Of a DNA stretch of 64,000 bases, positions 17,506 through 25,666 are shown piece by piece. A model generated the notes under the pieces. That model was not told the DNA's origin and made no database searches. It saw only the letters and a list, made by a program, of their open reading frames with translations. How positions within the stretch are numbered: position 1 is the stretch's first letter; every line of letters begins with the position of its first letter. The position numbers and the translations under genes are program-made. This DNA is from Kribbella pittospori. GTDB taxonomy: Bacteria; Actinomycetota; Actinomycetes; Propionibacteriales; Kribbellaceae. The stretch covers positions 1,302,001 to 1,366,000 of the forward strand of contig NZ_SJKB01000001.1 of assembly GCF_004331465.1 (NCBI RefSeq). Reading direction: 5' to 3'.

Positions 17506-18704
17506 GCGGCCGCGTTCCCTTCCCAGTTCGGGTTCTCCCAGATGACCGTTCCACCCATGCCCAGGCCGACGCACATCGTGGTCAGGCCGTAGCGGACCTC
17601 GGGGCGCTGCTCGAACTGCGTGGCCAGCTGGTTCATCAGCCGGACGCCGGACGACGCCAGCGGGTGGCCGTACGCGATCGCGCCGCCGTACGGGTTGACC
17701 CGCGGGTCGTCGTCGGCGATGCCGTAGTGCTCCAGGAACGCGATCACCTGAACGGCGAACGCCTCGTTCACCTCGAACGCCTGGATGTCGTCGATGGTCA
17801 GCCCGCCGAGCTTCAGCGCCTTCTCGGTGGCCGGGATCGGGCCGACGCCCATCACCTCGGGCTCGACGCCGGCAAAGCCGTAGGACACCAGCTTCATCTT
17901 CGGGGTCAGGCCAAGCTCGGCGGCGGTCTCGGCGGAGGTCAGCACGCAGGCGGTCGCGCCGTCGTTGATGCCGGCCGAGTTGCCCGCGGTGACCCGGCCG
18001 TGCGGGCGGAACGGCGTCTTCAGCGTGGCCAGGTCCTCGACCGTCGTGCCCGGTCGCATCGGCTCATCGGTCGCCACGTAGCCCCAGCCCTGCTCGGCCG
18101 ACCGGGTCGCGATCGGGACCAGGTCTGGCTGGATCAGGTCGTTGGCGTACGCCTTGGCCGCCTTCTCCTGCGACGCGGCGGCGAACGCGTCGGCGCGCTC
18201 CTTGGTGATGCCGGGGAAGCGGTCGTGCAGGTTCTCCGCGGTGGAACCCATCACCAGCGCGGAGGTGTCGACCAGCTTCTCGGCGATGATGCGGGGATTC
18301 GGGTCGACGCCCTCGCCCATCGGGTGCCGGCCCATGTGCTCGACCCCACCGGCGACGACAACGTCGTACGCGCCGAAGGCGATGCCCGAGGCGGTCGTGG
18401 TGACCGCGGTCATCGCGCCCGCGCACATCCGGTCGATGGCGTAGCCGGGAGTGGTGTTCGGCAGGCCGGCCAGCAGGGCCGCGGTCCGGCCGATGGTCAG
18501 GCCCTGGTCGCCGATCTGGGTGGTGGCCGCGATCGCGACCTCGTCCACCCGCTCCGGCGGGAGCTCCGGGTTCCGCCGCAGCAGCTCCCGGATGCACTTG
18601 ATCACCAGATCGTCGGCGCGGGTTTCGGCGTACTGGCCCTTGGCCTTGCCGAACGGGGTGCGAACGCCGTCGACGAACACGACATCGCGGATCTCACGGG
18701 GCAC
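17502..18704 (-). CDS. fadA: Acetyl-CoA C-acyltransferase (thiolase)
   Basis: A 400-residue thiolase that releases acetyl-CoA from 3-ketoacyl-CoA. The nucleophile Cys lies in DRMCAGAMTAV (about residue 94), and the other catalytic residues in YGGAIAYGHPLASSG (His) and TMCVGLGMGG (Cys). The start is GTG at 18704 with an AGAGGAGGG ribosome site. It is first in a two-gene operon with the FadB-like gene. Upstream lie two GGGTA/TACCC inverted repeats that may be the operator of the operon. Confidence 0.94.
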   Translation of the reverse strand: MPREIRDVVFVDGVRTPFGKAKGQYAETRADDLVIKCIRELLRRNPELPPERVDEVAIAATTQIGDQGLTIGRTAALLAGLPNTTPGYAIDRMCAGAMTAVTTTASGIAFGAYDVVVAGGVEHMGRHPMGEGVDPNPRIIAEKLVDTSALVMGSTAENLHDRFPGITKERADAFAAASQEKAAKAYANDLIQPDLVPIATRSAEQGWGYVATDEPMRPGTTVEDLATLKTPFRPHGRVTAGNSAGINDGATACVLTSAETAAELGLTPKMKLVSYGFAGVEPEVMGVGPIPATEKALKLGGLTIDDIQAFEVNEAFAVQVIAFLEHYGIADDDPRVNPYGGAIAYGHPLASSGVRLMNQLATQFEQRPEVRYGLTTMCVGLGMGGTVIWENPNWEGNAAA

Positions 18705-18718
18705 GAGTGCCCTCCTCT

Positions 18719-18757
18719 GGGGTAGGGAAAGCTACCCCGATGCTACCCGTGGGTAAC
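18719..18757. promoter_or_regulatory. Paired GGGTA/TACCC inverted repeats upstream of the thiolase operon
   Basis: Bases 18719-18725 (GGGGTAG) and 18732-18738 (CTACCCC) are a perfect inverted repeat with 6 bases between. Next to it, TACCC GT GGGTA at 18744-18755 is a second palindrome. On the minus strand a TAGCAT -10-like box lies between them, so a repressor bound at either site would block the thiolase promoter. Acyl-CoA-responsive TetR- or FadR-type regulators use such short palindromes. The regulator is not encoded next door. Confidence 0.45.
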
Positions 18758-18891
18758 AGAACTCCCCAAGCAGCCACGCCTGTGCGGCTGCTCACAGCGC
18801 ACAACCGGGTGCTCACGCAGACCACAACCCGTGGCGAACCGGCGCGATTCGGCGCATGCTGGTGGCAAGGTCCGTGTGTCAGGAGCCGTTC

Positions 18892-19563
18892 ATGAACAAT
18901 GCTGATCTCTCCGTACCGGTGCTGAGCCGGGGCAAACACCGCAACCCGCGCAAGGGTGCCTGCTTCATGGAGTTCGCCTCCTACCTGGCAGGCGAGCCAT
19001 GGTCGGACCACCCGGCCTGTACGCATCCGTTGCTGGCGGGCGTCGCGCGCGACGTCAACGACTGCACGACGGACGCCGGCCGGACCCGGCTGGCGCCGCT
19101 GATCCCATCCGTGATCGGGTTGACTCCCGACGATCCACACGTCGTAGCGCGGGTGACCGCCCGCTGTATCCAGCACGCGCTGCCGGTGGTGTCGCAGGAG
19201 CGGCAATACATCCTCGCAGTGGCGCTGCTGGTGGGGGAGAAGCAACTCGCCGCGCTGGACGGGCGACCACTGGACGACCTCGAGCCCGACTCGCAGGCGG
19301 TCCTGGAGGCGGTCCCGGCCGCTACCAAGTGGGCGCGATCCTTCACCGCAAGGGCCCATCGGGGTACGCCGGACTTCGCCAAGCGGACCGCGCCACGCGC
19401 CGTGTCCTGCGCGGTGGAAGGCATCTCGCAGGCCTGCGTGCCGGACCCCGACGACCGGCTGTACAACCTGCTCACCGCCGCCATCACCGAGTGCAAACTC
19501 TGGATGCCGGCCCCGGCTCCCGCCCCCGCCCCGATCCGCACGGAGGCCGTGGAAGTCCGGTAG
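18892..19563 (+). CDS. Conserved-looking protein of unknown function with several Cys/His residues
   Basis: I do not recognise this 223-residue protein. It has no signal peptide or membrane helix and ends with a run of Ala-Pro repeats (PAPAPAPAPI). The N-terminal part is notable: KGACFMEFASYLAGEPWSDHP, then ACTHPLLAGVARDVND and a further Cys, and more Cys residues follow (seven in the protein). These could bind metal, though no standard finger spacing is seen. The start ATG at 18892 has AGGAG 8 bases upstream; the longer frame from 18856 is rejected because it lacks one. It is divergent from the thiolase operon and about 110 bases before glutathione peroxidase. Confidence 0.72.
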   Translation: MNNADLSVPVLSRGKHRNPRKGACFMEFASYLAGEPWSDHPACTHPLLAGVARDVNDCTTDAGRTRLAPLIPSVIGLTPDDPHVVARVTARCIQHALPVVSQERQYILAVALLVGEKQLAALDGRPLDDLEPDSQAVLEAVPAATKWARSFTARAHRGTPDFAKRTAPRAVSCAVEGISQACVPDPDDRLYNLLTAAITECKLWMPAPAPAPAPIRTEAVEVR

Positions 19564-19672
19564 TCGAGCAGTACGCTTCACCGTGTGACCTCCGGCGATC
19601 GACGCCGCCGAACCGGCCTCGCGGCGTACTGTCGCGTGCCGGTCCAGCCCTCCCAACCTTCGAAGGATCCGC

Positions 19673-20161
19673 ATGAGCCTGTACGACATCCCGCTGACCA
19701 CGCTCGCCGGCGCTCCGACCTCGCTCGGTGACTACAAGGGCAAGACCGTCCTGGTCGTGAACGTCGCGTCGAAGTGTGGCCTGACCCCGCAGTACGAGGG
19801 CCTGGAGAACCTGCAGAAGCAGTACGGCGCCCGCGGCTTCACCGTGCTCGGTGCCCCGTGCAACCAGTTCGGCGGTCAGGAGCCGGGGACGGCGGACGAG
19901 ATCTCCACCTTCTGCTCGACCACGTACGGCGTCACCTTCCCGATGCTGGACAAGCTCGAGGTGAACGGCGAGGGCCGGCACCCGCTGTACTCCGAGCTGA
20001 CCCTGACGCCGGACGCCGACGGCGAGGCCGGTGACATCCAGTGGAACTTCGAGAAGTTCCTGGTCACCCCGGAGGGCACCGTCGCCGCCCGCTTCCGCCC
20101 CCGCACCGAGCCGGAGTCCACCGAGATCGTCACCGCCATCGAGTCCCACCTCCCGGCCTGA
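19673..20161 (+). CDS. Glutathione-peroxidase-family thiol peroxidase
   Basis: A 162-residue cytoplasmic peroxidase. The peroxidatic Cys is at about residue 35 in NVASKCGLTPQYEGL; Gln and Trp of the catalytic set are in CNQFGGQEPG and WNFEKFLV. It has Cys rather than selenocysteine. Since actinomycetes lack glutathione, such enzymes normally use thioredoxin as reductant; this is family knowledge, not visible here. The ATG at 19673 follows a GAAGGATC ribosome site. A strong terminator hairpin lies directly downstream, so it is probably a single-gene transcript. Confidence 0.93.
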   Translation: MSLYDIPLTTLAGAPTSLGDYKGKTVLVVNVASKCGLTPQYEGLENLQKQYGARGFTVLGAPCNQFGGQEPGTADEISTFCSTTYGVTFPMLDKLEVNGEGRHPLYSELTLTPDADGEAGDIQWNFEKFLVTPEGTVAARFRPRTEPESTEIVTAIESHLPA

Positions 20162-20178
20162 TACCGACTTTCTTCTGT

Positions 20179-20215
20179 ATCGCCCGTCGCGCCCCGCGCG
20201 GCGGGCGATTTCTTT
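20179..20215 (+). terminator. Intrinsic terminator after glutathione peroxidase
   Basis: ATCGCCCG at 20179-20186 pairs with CGGGCGAT at 20202-20209, with a further GC-rich inner stem, followed by TTTCTTT. Stem strength and T-rich tail fit a factor-independent terminator on the plus strand. Confidence 0.72.
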
Positions 20216-20236
20216 GCCCGGCATCCTATTGCAACA

Positions 20237-20252
20237 ACTCTTTCGAAAGAGT
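20237..20252. promoter_or_regulatory. 16-bp perfect palindrome, candidate ArsR-family operator
   Basis: ACTCTTTCGAAAGAGT reads identically on both strands and ends 11 bases before the start codon of the ArsR-type regulator. It overlaps a second element, GAAAG-AGTA-CTTTC (about 20246-20259). Position over the transcript start region fits autoregulation of the regulator-transporter operon. Confidence 0.6.
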
Positions 20253-20263
20253 ACTTTCGACGC

Positions 20264-20854
20264 ATGCCGAACCCGCATCGCCACCTGAGCGACCCGCGTG
20301 AACTCAACGCCCTGGCCCACCCGGTCCGGATGGCGATCGTCGAGCTCCTGTCGATCAGCGGACCGCTGACCGCGACCGAGCTGGCCGACCGGCTCGACGA
20401 GACGCCGGCCAACTGCTCGTGGCACCTGCGCAAACTGGCGCAGCACGGGTTCGTGGAGGAGGCCCCGGGCGGGAAAGGTCGGCAGCGGCCGTGGCAAGTG
20501 CCGGGTCTCGGCTTCCGCTGGGGTGACGAGCAGGCCTCGGAGTCGATCGACGGGCGGCGGGCTGCGCAGGCGCTGTCCGAGGTGACGATGGGCCGGGCGG
20601 TCGACCGGCTGCGCGAGGCGCAGCAGCGCGCGGCGGAGGAGTCCGAGGAGTGGCGGTCGGCGCACAGCAGCACCGAAATGGTGGCGTGGCTGACCGCGGA
20701 CGAGCTCAAGGAGATGAACGACGCGATCAATGCGGTCCTCGACCGGTATGTCGAGCGACTGACCGATCCACAGCAGCGACCACCGGGCGCGCGGCCGTGT
20801 GAGTTTGTCGCGTGGGGCGTCCTCACGTACTTCCCGGGGGTTGAGCCGGCATGA
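20264..20854 (+). CDS. ArsR-family winged-helix transcriptional regulator
   Basis: A 196-residue DNA-binding protein. The winged helix covers about residues 8-85, with the recognition part GPLTATELADRLDETPANCSWHLRKLAQHGFVEE. The C-terminal 100 residues are helical (EEWRSAHSSTEMVAWLTADELKEM) and may dimerise or bind a ligand; there is no classical metal-binding Cys motif in the helix. The start codon lacks a clear ribosome site and sits just after a perfect palindrome. The stop overlaps the next start as ATGA, so it is coupled to the MFS transporter and probably controls it. Confidence 0.88.
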   Translation: MPNPHRHLSDPRELNALAHPVRMAIVELLSISGPLTATELADRLDETPANCSWHLRKLAQHGFVEEAPGGKGRQRPWQVPGLGFRWGDEQASESIDGRRAAQALSEVTMGRAVDRLREAQQRAAEESEEWRSAHSSTEMVAWLTADELKEMNDAINAVLDRYVERLTDPQQRPPGARPCEFVAWGVLTYFPGVEPA

Positions 20855-22113
20855 GGAAGCTGTTCGCGCAACCCGGGTTCCCGCGCCTCTTCGGCGGTCT
20901 GAGTACGTCGATGCTGGGCGACTCGGTGATGCTGCTGGTGCTGAGCATGTGGGTGAAGACGCTCACCGGCTCGAACGCGCTGGCCGGTCTGACCTTCTTC
21001 TTCATGGTGCTGCCGGCACTTGGCGCCCCGCTCCTCGGCGTCTGGGTGGACCGGCTGCCCCGCAAGGCGATCCTTGTCTGGGGCAACTTCGCGAGCGCGG
21101 CCGCGGTCCTTCCGCTCGTGCTCGTCCGGGACGCGAACGACGTCTGGCTGATCTGGGTCGTCGCCTTCCTGTACGGCGTCTCGTTCGTCGTACTGCCCGC
21201 GGCACTCAACGGGCTGCTCAAGGACCTGCTGCCCGAGGAGCTCCTGGTCGACGCGAACTCGAGCCTGGCCACGATCAAGGAGGGCTACCGGCTGTTCGGT
21301 CCACTCGTCGGGGCCACGATCTTCGCGACCACGGGCGGCTGGCTGGTCGCGGTCGTCGACGCTGCCACGTTCGTCATCGCCGGACTGCTGATCGCGACGA
21401 TCAAGATCACCGAGACGCCCGCGCCGGCGAAGCAAACCTTCAAGGAGGACGTCCTCGAGGGCGTCCGGTTCCTGGTCAACGACCGCATCCTCCGCCACGT
21501 CCTGCTGGGCCTCGCGATCTCGATCCTGGTGATCGGCTTCTACGAGTCGTCGATCTACGCGCTGATGGAGGCGTTCGGCAAGCCGCCGACCTTCTCCGGC
21601 GTCTTCGTGACCTGCCAAGGCGTCGGCGCTGTCATCGGCGCCCTCACCGCGAGCCGCGCCGTACGCCGTCTCGGTGAGATCGCCACCTGCGCACTCGGCC
21701 TGACCGCTCTGGCCGCTGCCACCATCGTCTGCGCGGCGGCGCCGAACATCGCCCTGGTCCTGGTCGGCGCGGGCATCTGCGGTGTCGGGCTGCCGTGGAC
21801 GTTCGTCGCGTTCACGACGCTGATGCAACGGCGTTCACCGGGCCACCTGATCGGCCGGGTGTCGACCGCGGTCGAGGTGCTCGTGTCGACCCCGCAGGCG
21901 ATCTCGCTCGCGCTGGGCAGCCTGCTCGTCAGTCTGCTCAGCTACCGGCAGATCTTCGCCATCATCGCGACGGTGATCCTGCTCGGCGTACTCCAGACAG
22001 TTCTCACGCTGCGCGGTGAGATCCGGGCGGACCTGACGAGCAGCGACCGCCGGCCGGTGGATCCGGTCCCGGCCCCGGAGGCGGATCCCACCTCCGGAGC
22101 CGACCTGCTCTGA
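20851..22113 (+). CDS. MFS transporter, likely exporter
   Basis: A 420-residue protein with about 12 membrane segments. The motif-A-like loop GVWVDRLPRKAIL lies between helices 2 and 3. The overall pattern (LFGGLSTSMLGDSVMLLVLSMW at the N-terminus) fits the MFS group of macrolide/multidrug exporters related to Bacillus YfiS or MefA. It overlaps the ArsR-family regulator gene by 4 bases, which suggests that expression is released by an inducer sensed by that regulator. Its stop is 4 bases from the convergent stop of the sugar-binding lipoprotein gene. Confidence 0.85.
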   Translation: MRKLFAQPGFPRLFGGLSTSMLGDSVMLLVLSMWVKTLTGSNALAGLTFFFMVLPALGAPLLGVWVDRLPRKAILVWGNFASAAAVLPLVLVRDANDVWLIWVVAFLYGVSFVVLPAALNGLLKDLLPEELLVDANSSLATIKEGYRLFGPLVGATIFATTGGWLVAVVDAATFVIAGLLIATIKITETPAPAKQTFKEDVLEGVRFLVNDRILRHVLLGLAISILVIGFYESSIYALMEAFGKPPTFSGVFVTCQGVGAVIGALTASRAVRRLGEIATCALGLTALAAATIVCAAAPNIALVLVGAGICGVGLPWTFVAFTTLMQRRSPGHLIGRVSTAVEVLVSTPQAISLALGSLLVSLLSYRQIFAIIATVILLGVLQTVLTLRGEIRADLTSSDRRPVDPVPAPEADPTSGADLL

Positions 22114-22117
22114 CCGG

Positions 22118-23746
22118 TCACTTGGACGCGGCGAAGGCCTCCTCGTACTCCTTGCGGACCTGGTCGCCGCCCTGCTTGCGCCAGCGGTCCATCGCGTCGT
22201 CCCAGGCCGCCAGCTCCTTGCGGCCCTGCAGGACGTCGGCGAGTGCGTCGTCGAGCAGTTTGTTCAGCGTGTTCCGCTTGCGGTTGTAGGTCTCGGAGTA
22301 CAGGGCGTCGGCCGGGTTGGCCAGCGTCATCGGCACGGCCTTGACCTGGTAGGCGTGCTCCTTCTTCGTCTCCTCGGGGTGACCGGGTTCGTACAGCGGC
22401 CAGGGCGCGTCGGCGATCCGGTAGAACTCGGCGGTGTGCTCGACCTCGCCCTTGCTGGTCAGGATCGGGTCGCCGTTCACCATGGTGTAGTCGACGCCCT
22501 CCTTGCCGTACCGGTTGATCAAGTACTCCTGGGTGCCGAACGGCGCCGCGAGGTAGTTCGCGACCCGGAGCATCAGCTTGATCCGCTCCTTGTCGTCGGT
22601 CTTCTTGAACGCGGTCGTGCTGAACGACGGAACTCCGCGCCCGAGGTTCGGCGTCGAGCCCGCGTCGTACTTCGGCGGGAGCATGCCGTCGAACTGCACG
22701 GGTGAGCCCGGCTTCACGTTCTGGGTGACGTACTGCGGCCAGGCGGAGTAGTTGTCGGAGACCATCACGACCCGTCCGCCGCCGATCCAGTCCTTGAACG
22801 GCGCACCCTGGGTGAACGTGTCGGGATGGAAGTAGCCGGCCTTGACGAGTTCCCGGGTGTCGCTGATCGCCTGCTTGGTCTGGTCCAGCTCGTTGATCGA
22901 GGTGAACTTGCCGCCCTCCTCCTGCCAACCGACCGGAGCTCCCATCATCCGCAGGATCAGGTCGCGGACTCCGGGCGCGCCGTGGAACGCCCAGCGGTTC
23001 TCCTTCGGGTTGGTGACGCCCTTCGCCAGCTCCTTGAACTCGGCGAACGTCGCCGGCGCCGGATTCAGGCCGTGCGCCTTGACGATGTCGACGCGGGTGA
23101 ACCAGATCACGCCGACCCGCTCCCGCGGGATCGGGATGCCGTAGATCCCACCGTTGAAGACCGTGGTGCGCCAGGCCTCAGGGCGCAGGTTGGCCAGCAT
23201 CGGGTAGTCCTTGATCGCGTCGCCGGCCAGGAACTCGCTGAGGTTCTGGCACTTCGCGTCCAGCAACTGCGGCATGTTGGGCGTGTTGACGATCATGGTG
23301 AAGTCCGGCAGTTCGCCGCTCAGCACGGTGGGAAGCTTGTCGGCGTAGTTCGCGCTCGGCACCATCTGCAGGTTCAGCGTGACGCCGAGCTTGTCGTTGA
23401 CGTTGCGCCAGTACTCGTTCCGCGACGCCGCCGGTGGGATCGGCCGGAACTGCTGGATGAAGGCGGTGAGTTCCTCCGAGCCCGTGCCCGGCCGGTCCGG
23501 GATTCCGACGATCGGAGTCGCGGGGTAGCGCAGGAAGCCCGACATCACGCCGTCCTTCGTCGGCGCCAGGTCCGGCTTGACCCCTTGATACGGGATGTAC
23601 GACGGGAGCTGGACCCCGGAGTTCTGCTGTTGCTGGCTCGTGGCGGGGGAGCTGGAGCAGGCGCTGAGGGTCGGACCGGCGGCCGCGGCGGCCGCGGTTC
23701 CTCCCATCAGCCGGAGGAGGGTACGGCGACTCATTGATTCGGACAT
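22118..23746 (-). CDS. Tat-type lipoprotein solute-binding protein of a sugar ABC importer
   Basis: A 542-residue extracellular binding protein. The N-terminus has a twin-arginine motif (SRRTLLRLMGG) followed by the lipobox LSAC, so it should be exported folded and lipid-anchored at Cys about 30. The length and sequence pattern, with FNGGIYGIPIPRERVGVIWF and KDYPMLANLRPEAW, match the large LplA/YtcQ-type family used for complex oligosaccharides, not the shorter maltose-type proteins. The ATG at 23746 has AGGAGA 6 bases upstream. It is the last gene of the minus arm, after two permeases, with 35 bases before it. No ATPase gene is present; such systems usually borrow a shared MsiK-type ATPase. 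Confidence 0.9.
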   Translation of the reverse strand: MSESMSRRTLLRLMGGTAAAAAAGPTLSACSSSPATSQQQQNSGVQLPSYIPYQGVKPDLAPTKDGVMSGFLRYPATPIVGIPDRPGTGSEELTAFIQQFRPIPPAASRNEYWRNVNDKLGVTLNLQMVPSANYADKLPTVLSGELPDFTMIVNTPNMPQLLDAKCQNLSEFLAGDAIKDYPMLANLRPEAWRTTVFNGGIYGIPIPRERVGVIWFTRVDIVKAHGLNPAPATFAEFKELAKGVTNPKENRWAFHGAPGVRDLILRMMGAPVGWQEEGGKFTSINELDQTKQAISDTRELVKAGYFHPDTFTQGAPFKDWIGGGRVVMVSDNYSAWPQYVTQNVKPGSPVQFDGMLPPKYDAGSTPNLGRGVPSFSTTAFKKTDDKERIKLMLRVANYLAAPFGTQEYLINRYGKEGVDYTMVNGDPILTSKGEVEHTAEFYRIADAPWPLYEPGHPEETKKEHAYQVKAVPMTLANPADALYSETYNRKRNTLNKLLDDALADVLQGRKELAAWDDAMDRWRKQGGDQVRKEYEEAFAASK

Positions 23747-23781
23747 GGGTTCTCCTTTCGAAGCCGGCGATGGACGGCGGC

Positions 23782-24696
23782 TCAGCCTTTGACGGCGCCG
23801 ACCAGAACGCCCTTCGTGAAGTGGCGTTGCAGGAAGGGGTAGACGAGCAGGATCGGGATCAGCGAGATGACGAGGATGGCCATCTGGAGCGACTGGGTCG
23901 GCGGCAGTACGCCGGCCTCCCCGGACAGCTGCTCCGCACCGAGCCGCGCGTTGTCGACGACGTACGTGCGCAGCACCAGCGGCAGCGGCAACTTCGACGG
24001 ATCGTTGATGTAGAGCAGGGCGTTGAACCACGAGTTCCAGAACCCGACGGCGAAGAACAGCCCGATGACGGCGAGGGCGGCCTTCGACAGCGGGAGAATG
24101 ATGCGGACGAAGATCTGCAGGTCGTTGGCCCCGTCGATGCGGGCCGACTCCAAGATGTCCGGCGGCAGTCCCATCATGAACGAGCGCAGCACGATGACTG
24201 AGAAGCCGGTGACCAGCACGGGCAGGATCAGCGACCACCAGCTGTTCAGCAGGCCCAGCTGTTTGATCAACAGGTAGTTCGGAATGATCCCGGGACTGAA
24301 CAGCATGGTGAGCAGGACGACCATCAGGATCGGCTTGTGCGCGAAGGACGTCGGCCGCGACAGCGAGTAGGCCATCGCCGAGGTGACGATCAGGCCGAGA
24401 ACGGTCCCGACGACGGCGATTCCCACGCTGACGAGCAGCGCCCGGGCGACCACGCCACCGGCCAGGATCGAGCTGTACGCCGAGAACGACGGCCGATCCG
24501 GCAGGAGCACGTAACCACCGGCGTCGGTGATCTGCTGCTGGTCGGCCAGGCTCGTCGAGATCACCGAGACGAACGGCATCACGACCAGCCCACAGGCGAT
24601 CAGGAGCACGATCGCCCTGAGGATCTTGATCGGGAGGGACGCCGGCGCCGTTCCGGGCGATCGGCCGCGGGTCCTCGTACGGGCTGTGGTGTTCAT
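23782..24696 (-). CDS. ABC sugar transporter permease (YtcP/LplC-like)
   Basis: A 304-residue inner-membrane permease with six predicted helices. The ATPase-coupling EAA loop is seen as ILESARIDGANDLQIFVRIILPLSKAAL. The N-terminal basic stretch (TARTRTRGRS) faces the cytoplasm. It pairs with the permease encoded immediately upstream; its ATG overlaps that stop as ATGA. Proteins of this type work with long LplA-like binding proteins to import oligosaccharides, for example rhamnogalacturonan fragments in Bacillus. Confidence 0.92.
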   Translation of the reverse strand: MNTTARTRTRGRSPGTAPASLPIKILRAIVLLIACGLVVMPFVSVISTSLADQQQITDAGGYVLLPDRPSFSAYSSILAGGVVARALLVSVGIAVVGTVLGLIVTSAMAYSLSRPTSFAHKPILMVVLLTMLFSPGIIPNYLLIKQLGLLNSWWSLILPVLVTGFSVIVLRSFMMGLPPDILESARIDGANDLQIFVRIILPLSKAALAVIGLFFAVGFWNSWFNALLYINDPSKLPLPLVLRTYVVDNARLGAEQLSGEAGVLPPTQSLQMAILVISLIPILLVYPFLQRHFTKGVLVGAVKG

Positions 24697-25664
24697 CGCG
24701 ATCGGTACACTCCGTCCTCTCCGAAGAGATGCGCGACCTTGTTCGCGCCGAGCACCAGCGCCAGGCCGACGACACCCTTGACCAGACCGACCGCGGCACT
24801 GATGCCCCACTCGCCCTGCTGGAAGGCGTGGTGGTAGACGTACGTGTCGAGGACCTCGGTGACCTCGGTGCCCGCCCCCTGCTGCAGCAGGATCTGTTCG
24901 AAGCCGACGCTCAGCGAATCGCCGAGGCGCAGGATGCCGAGCAGGATGATCAGTGGACGCAGCGCCGGCAGGGTGACGTGCCACATCTGCCGCGCCGGCC
25001 CGGCGCCGTCGACCGAGGCAGCCTCGTACTGCTCCTGATCGACGCGTGACAGCGCGGCCAGGAACAGGATCGTTCCCCACCCGGTGTCCTTCCAGATGAC
25101 CTGCGACGTGATCAGCGCGCGGAACGCGTCCGGGTTGCCGATGATCTCGATCGGCTCGATGCCCTTGTGCCGCAGGTAGGTGTTGAGCAGACCGGCGTTC
25201 CCGAGGATCTGCTGGAAGATCGCGACCACGATCACCCAGGACAGGAAGTGCGGCATGTACAGGACGCTCTGCACGAACCGCTTGATCGGCTCGTACATCA
25301 GGCTGTTGAGCACCAGGGCGAGGACGATCGGAGCCGGGAACACGAAGGCGACCTGGAGGACCGTGAGGACGAGCGTGTTCTTCAGAGCGTTGAGCACCTC
25401 GGGATCGCCGCTGAAGATCAGGGCGAAGTTCGAGAAGCCGACCCACGGGCTCTGCCGGACGCCGAGGTACGGCTGGTAGTCCTTGAAGGCGATCACGTTG
25501 CCGAGCAACGGGACGTAGTGGAAGACCAGGAAGACCAGCAGACCGGGCACCGCGAACACCAGCAAGCCCCAGTCCCGCTTGAGGCGCGCGAGCCGGCCCA
25601 GCGAGTGCGGTGATCCCGGCGGGGCTGACTTCACCGCCGGCCTCTTGTCGATGGTCAATGCCAC
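24693..25664 (-). CDS. ABC sugar transporter permease (YteP/LplB-like)
   Basis: A 323-residue permease with six helices and the EAA loop EQYEAASVDGAGPARQMWHVTLPALRPL. The segment FKDYQPYLGVRQSPWVGFSNF after the first helix is typical of LplB/YteP proteins. The start is GTG at 25664, two bases after the stop of the sulfatase gene, with GGAAGGAG just upstream inside that gene. It is therefore co-translated with the sulfatase and with the second permease (4-base overlap). Confidence 0.92.
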   Translation of the reverse strand: MALTIDKRPAVKSAPPGSPHSLGRLARLKRDWGLLVFAVPGLLVFLVFHYVPLLGNVIAFKDYQPYLGVRQSPWVGFSNFALIFSGDPEVLNALKNTLVLTVLQVAFVFPAPIVLALVLNSLMYEPIKRFVQSVLYMPHFLSWVIVVAIFQQILGNAGLLNTYLRHKGIEPIEIIGNPDAFRALITSQVIWKDTGWGTILFLAALSRVDQEQYEAASVDGAGPARQMWHVTLPALRPLIILLGILRLGDSLSVGFEQILLQQGAGTEVTEVLDTYVYHHAFQQGEWGISAAVGLVKGVVGLALVLGANKVAHLFGEDGVYRSR

Positions 25665-25666
25665 GG

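Noticed and set aside
22114..22117. Terminator between the MFS gene and the binding-protein gene
   Set aside because: Only four bases separate the stops and no stem was found there.
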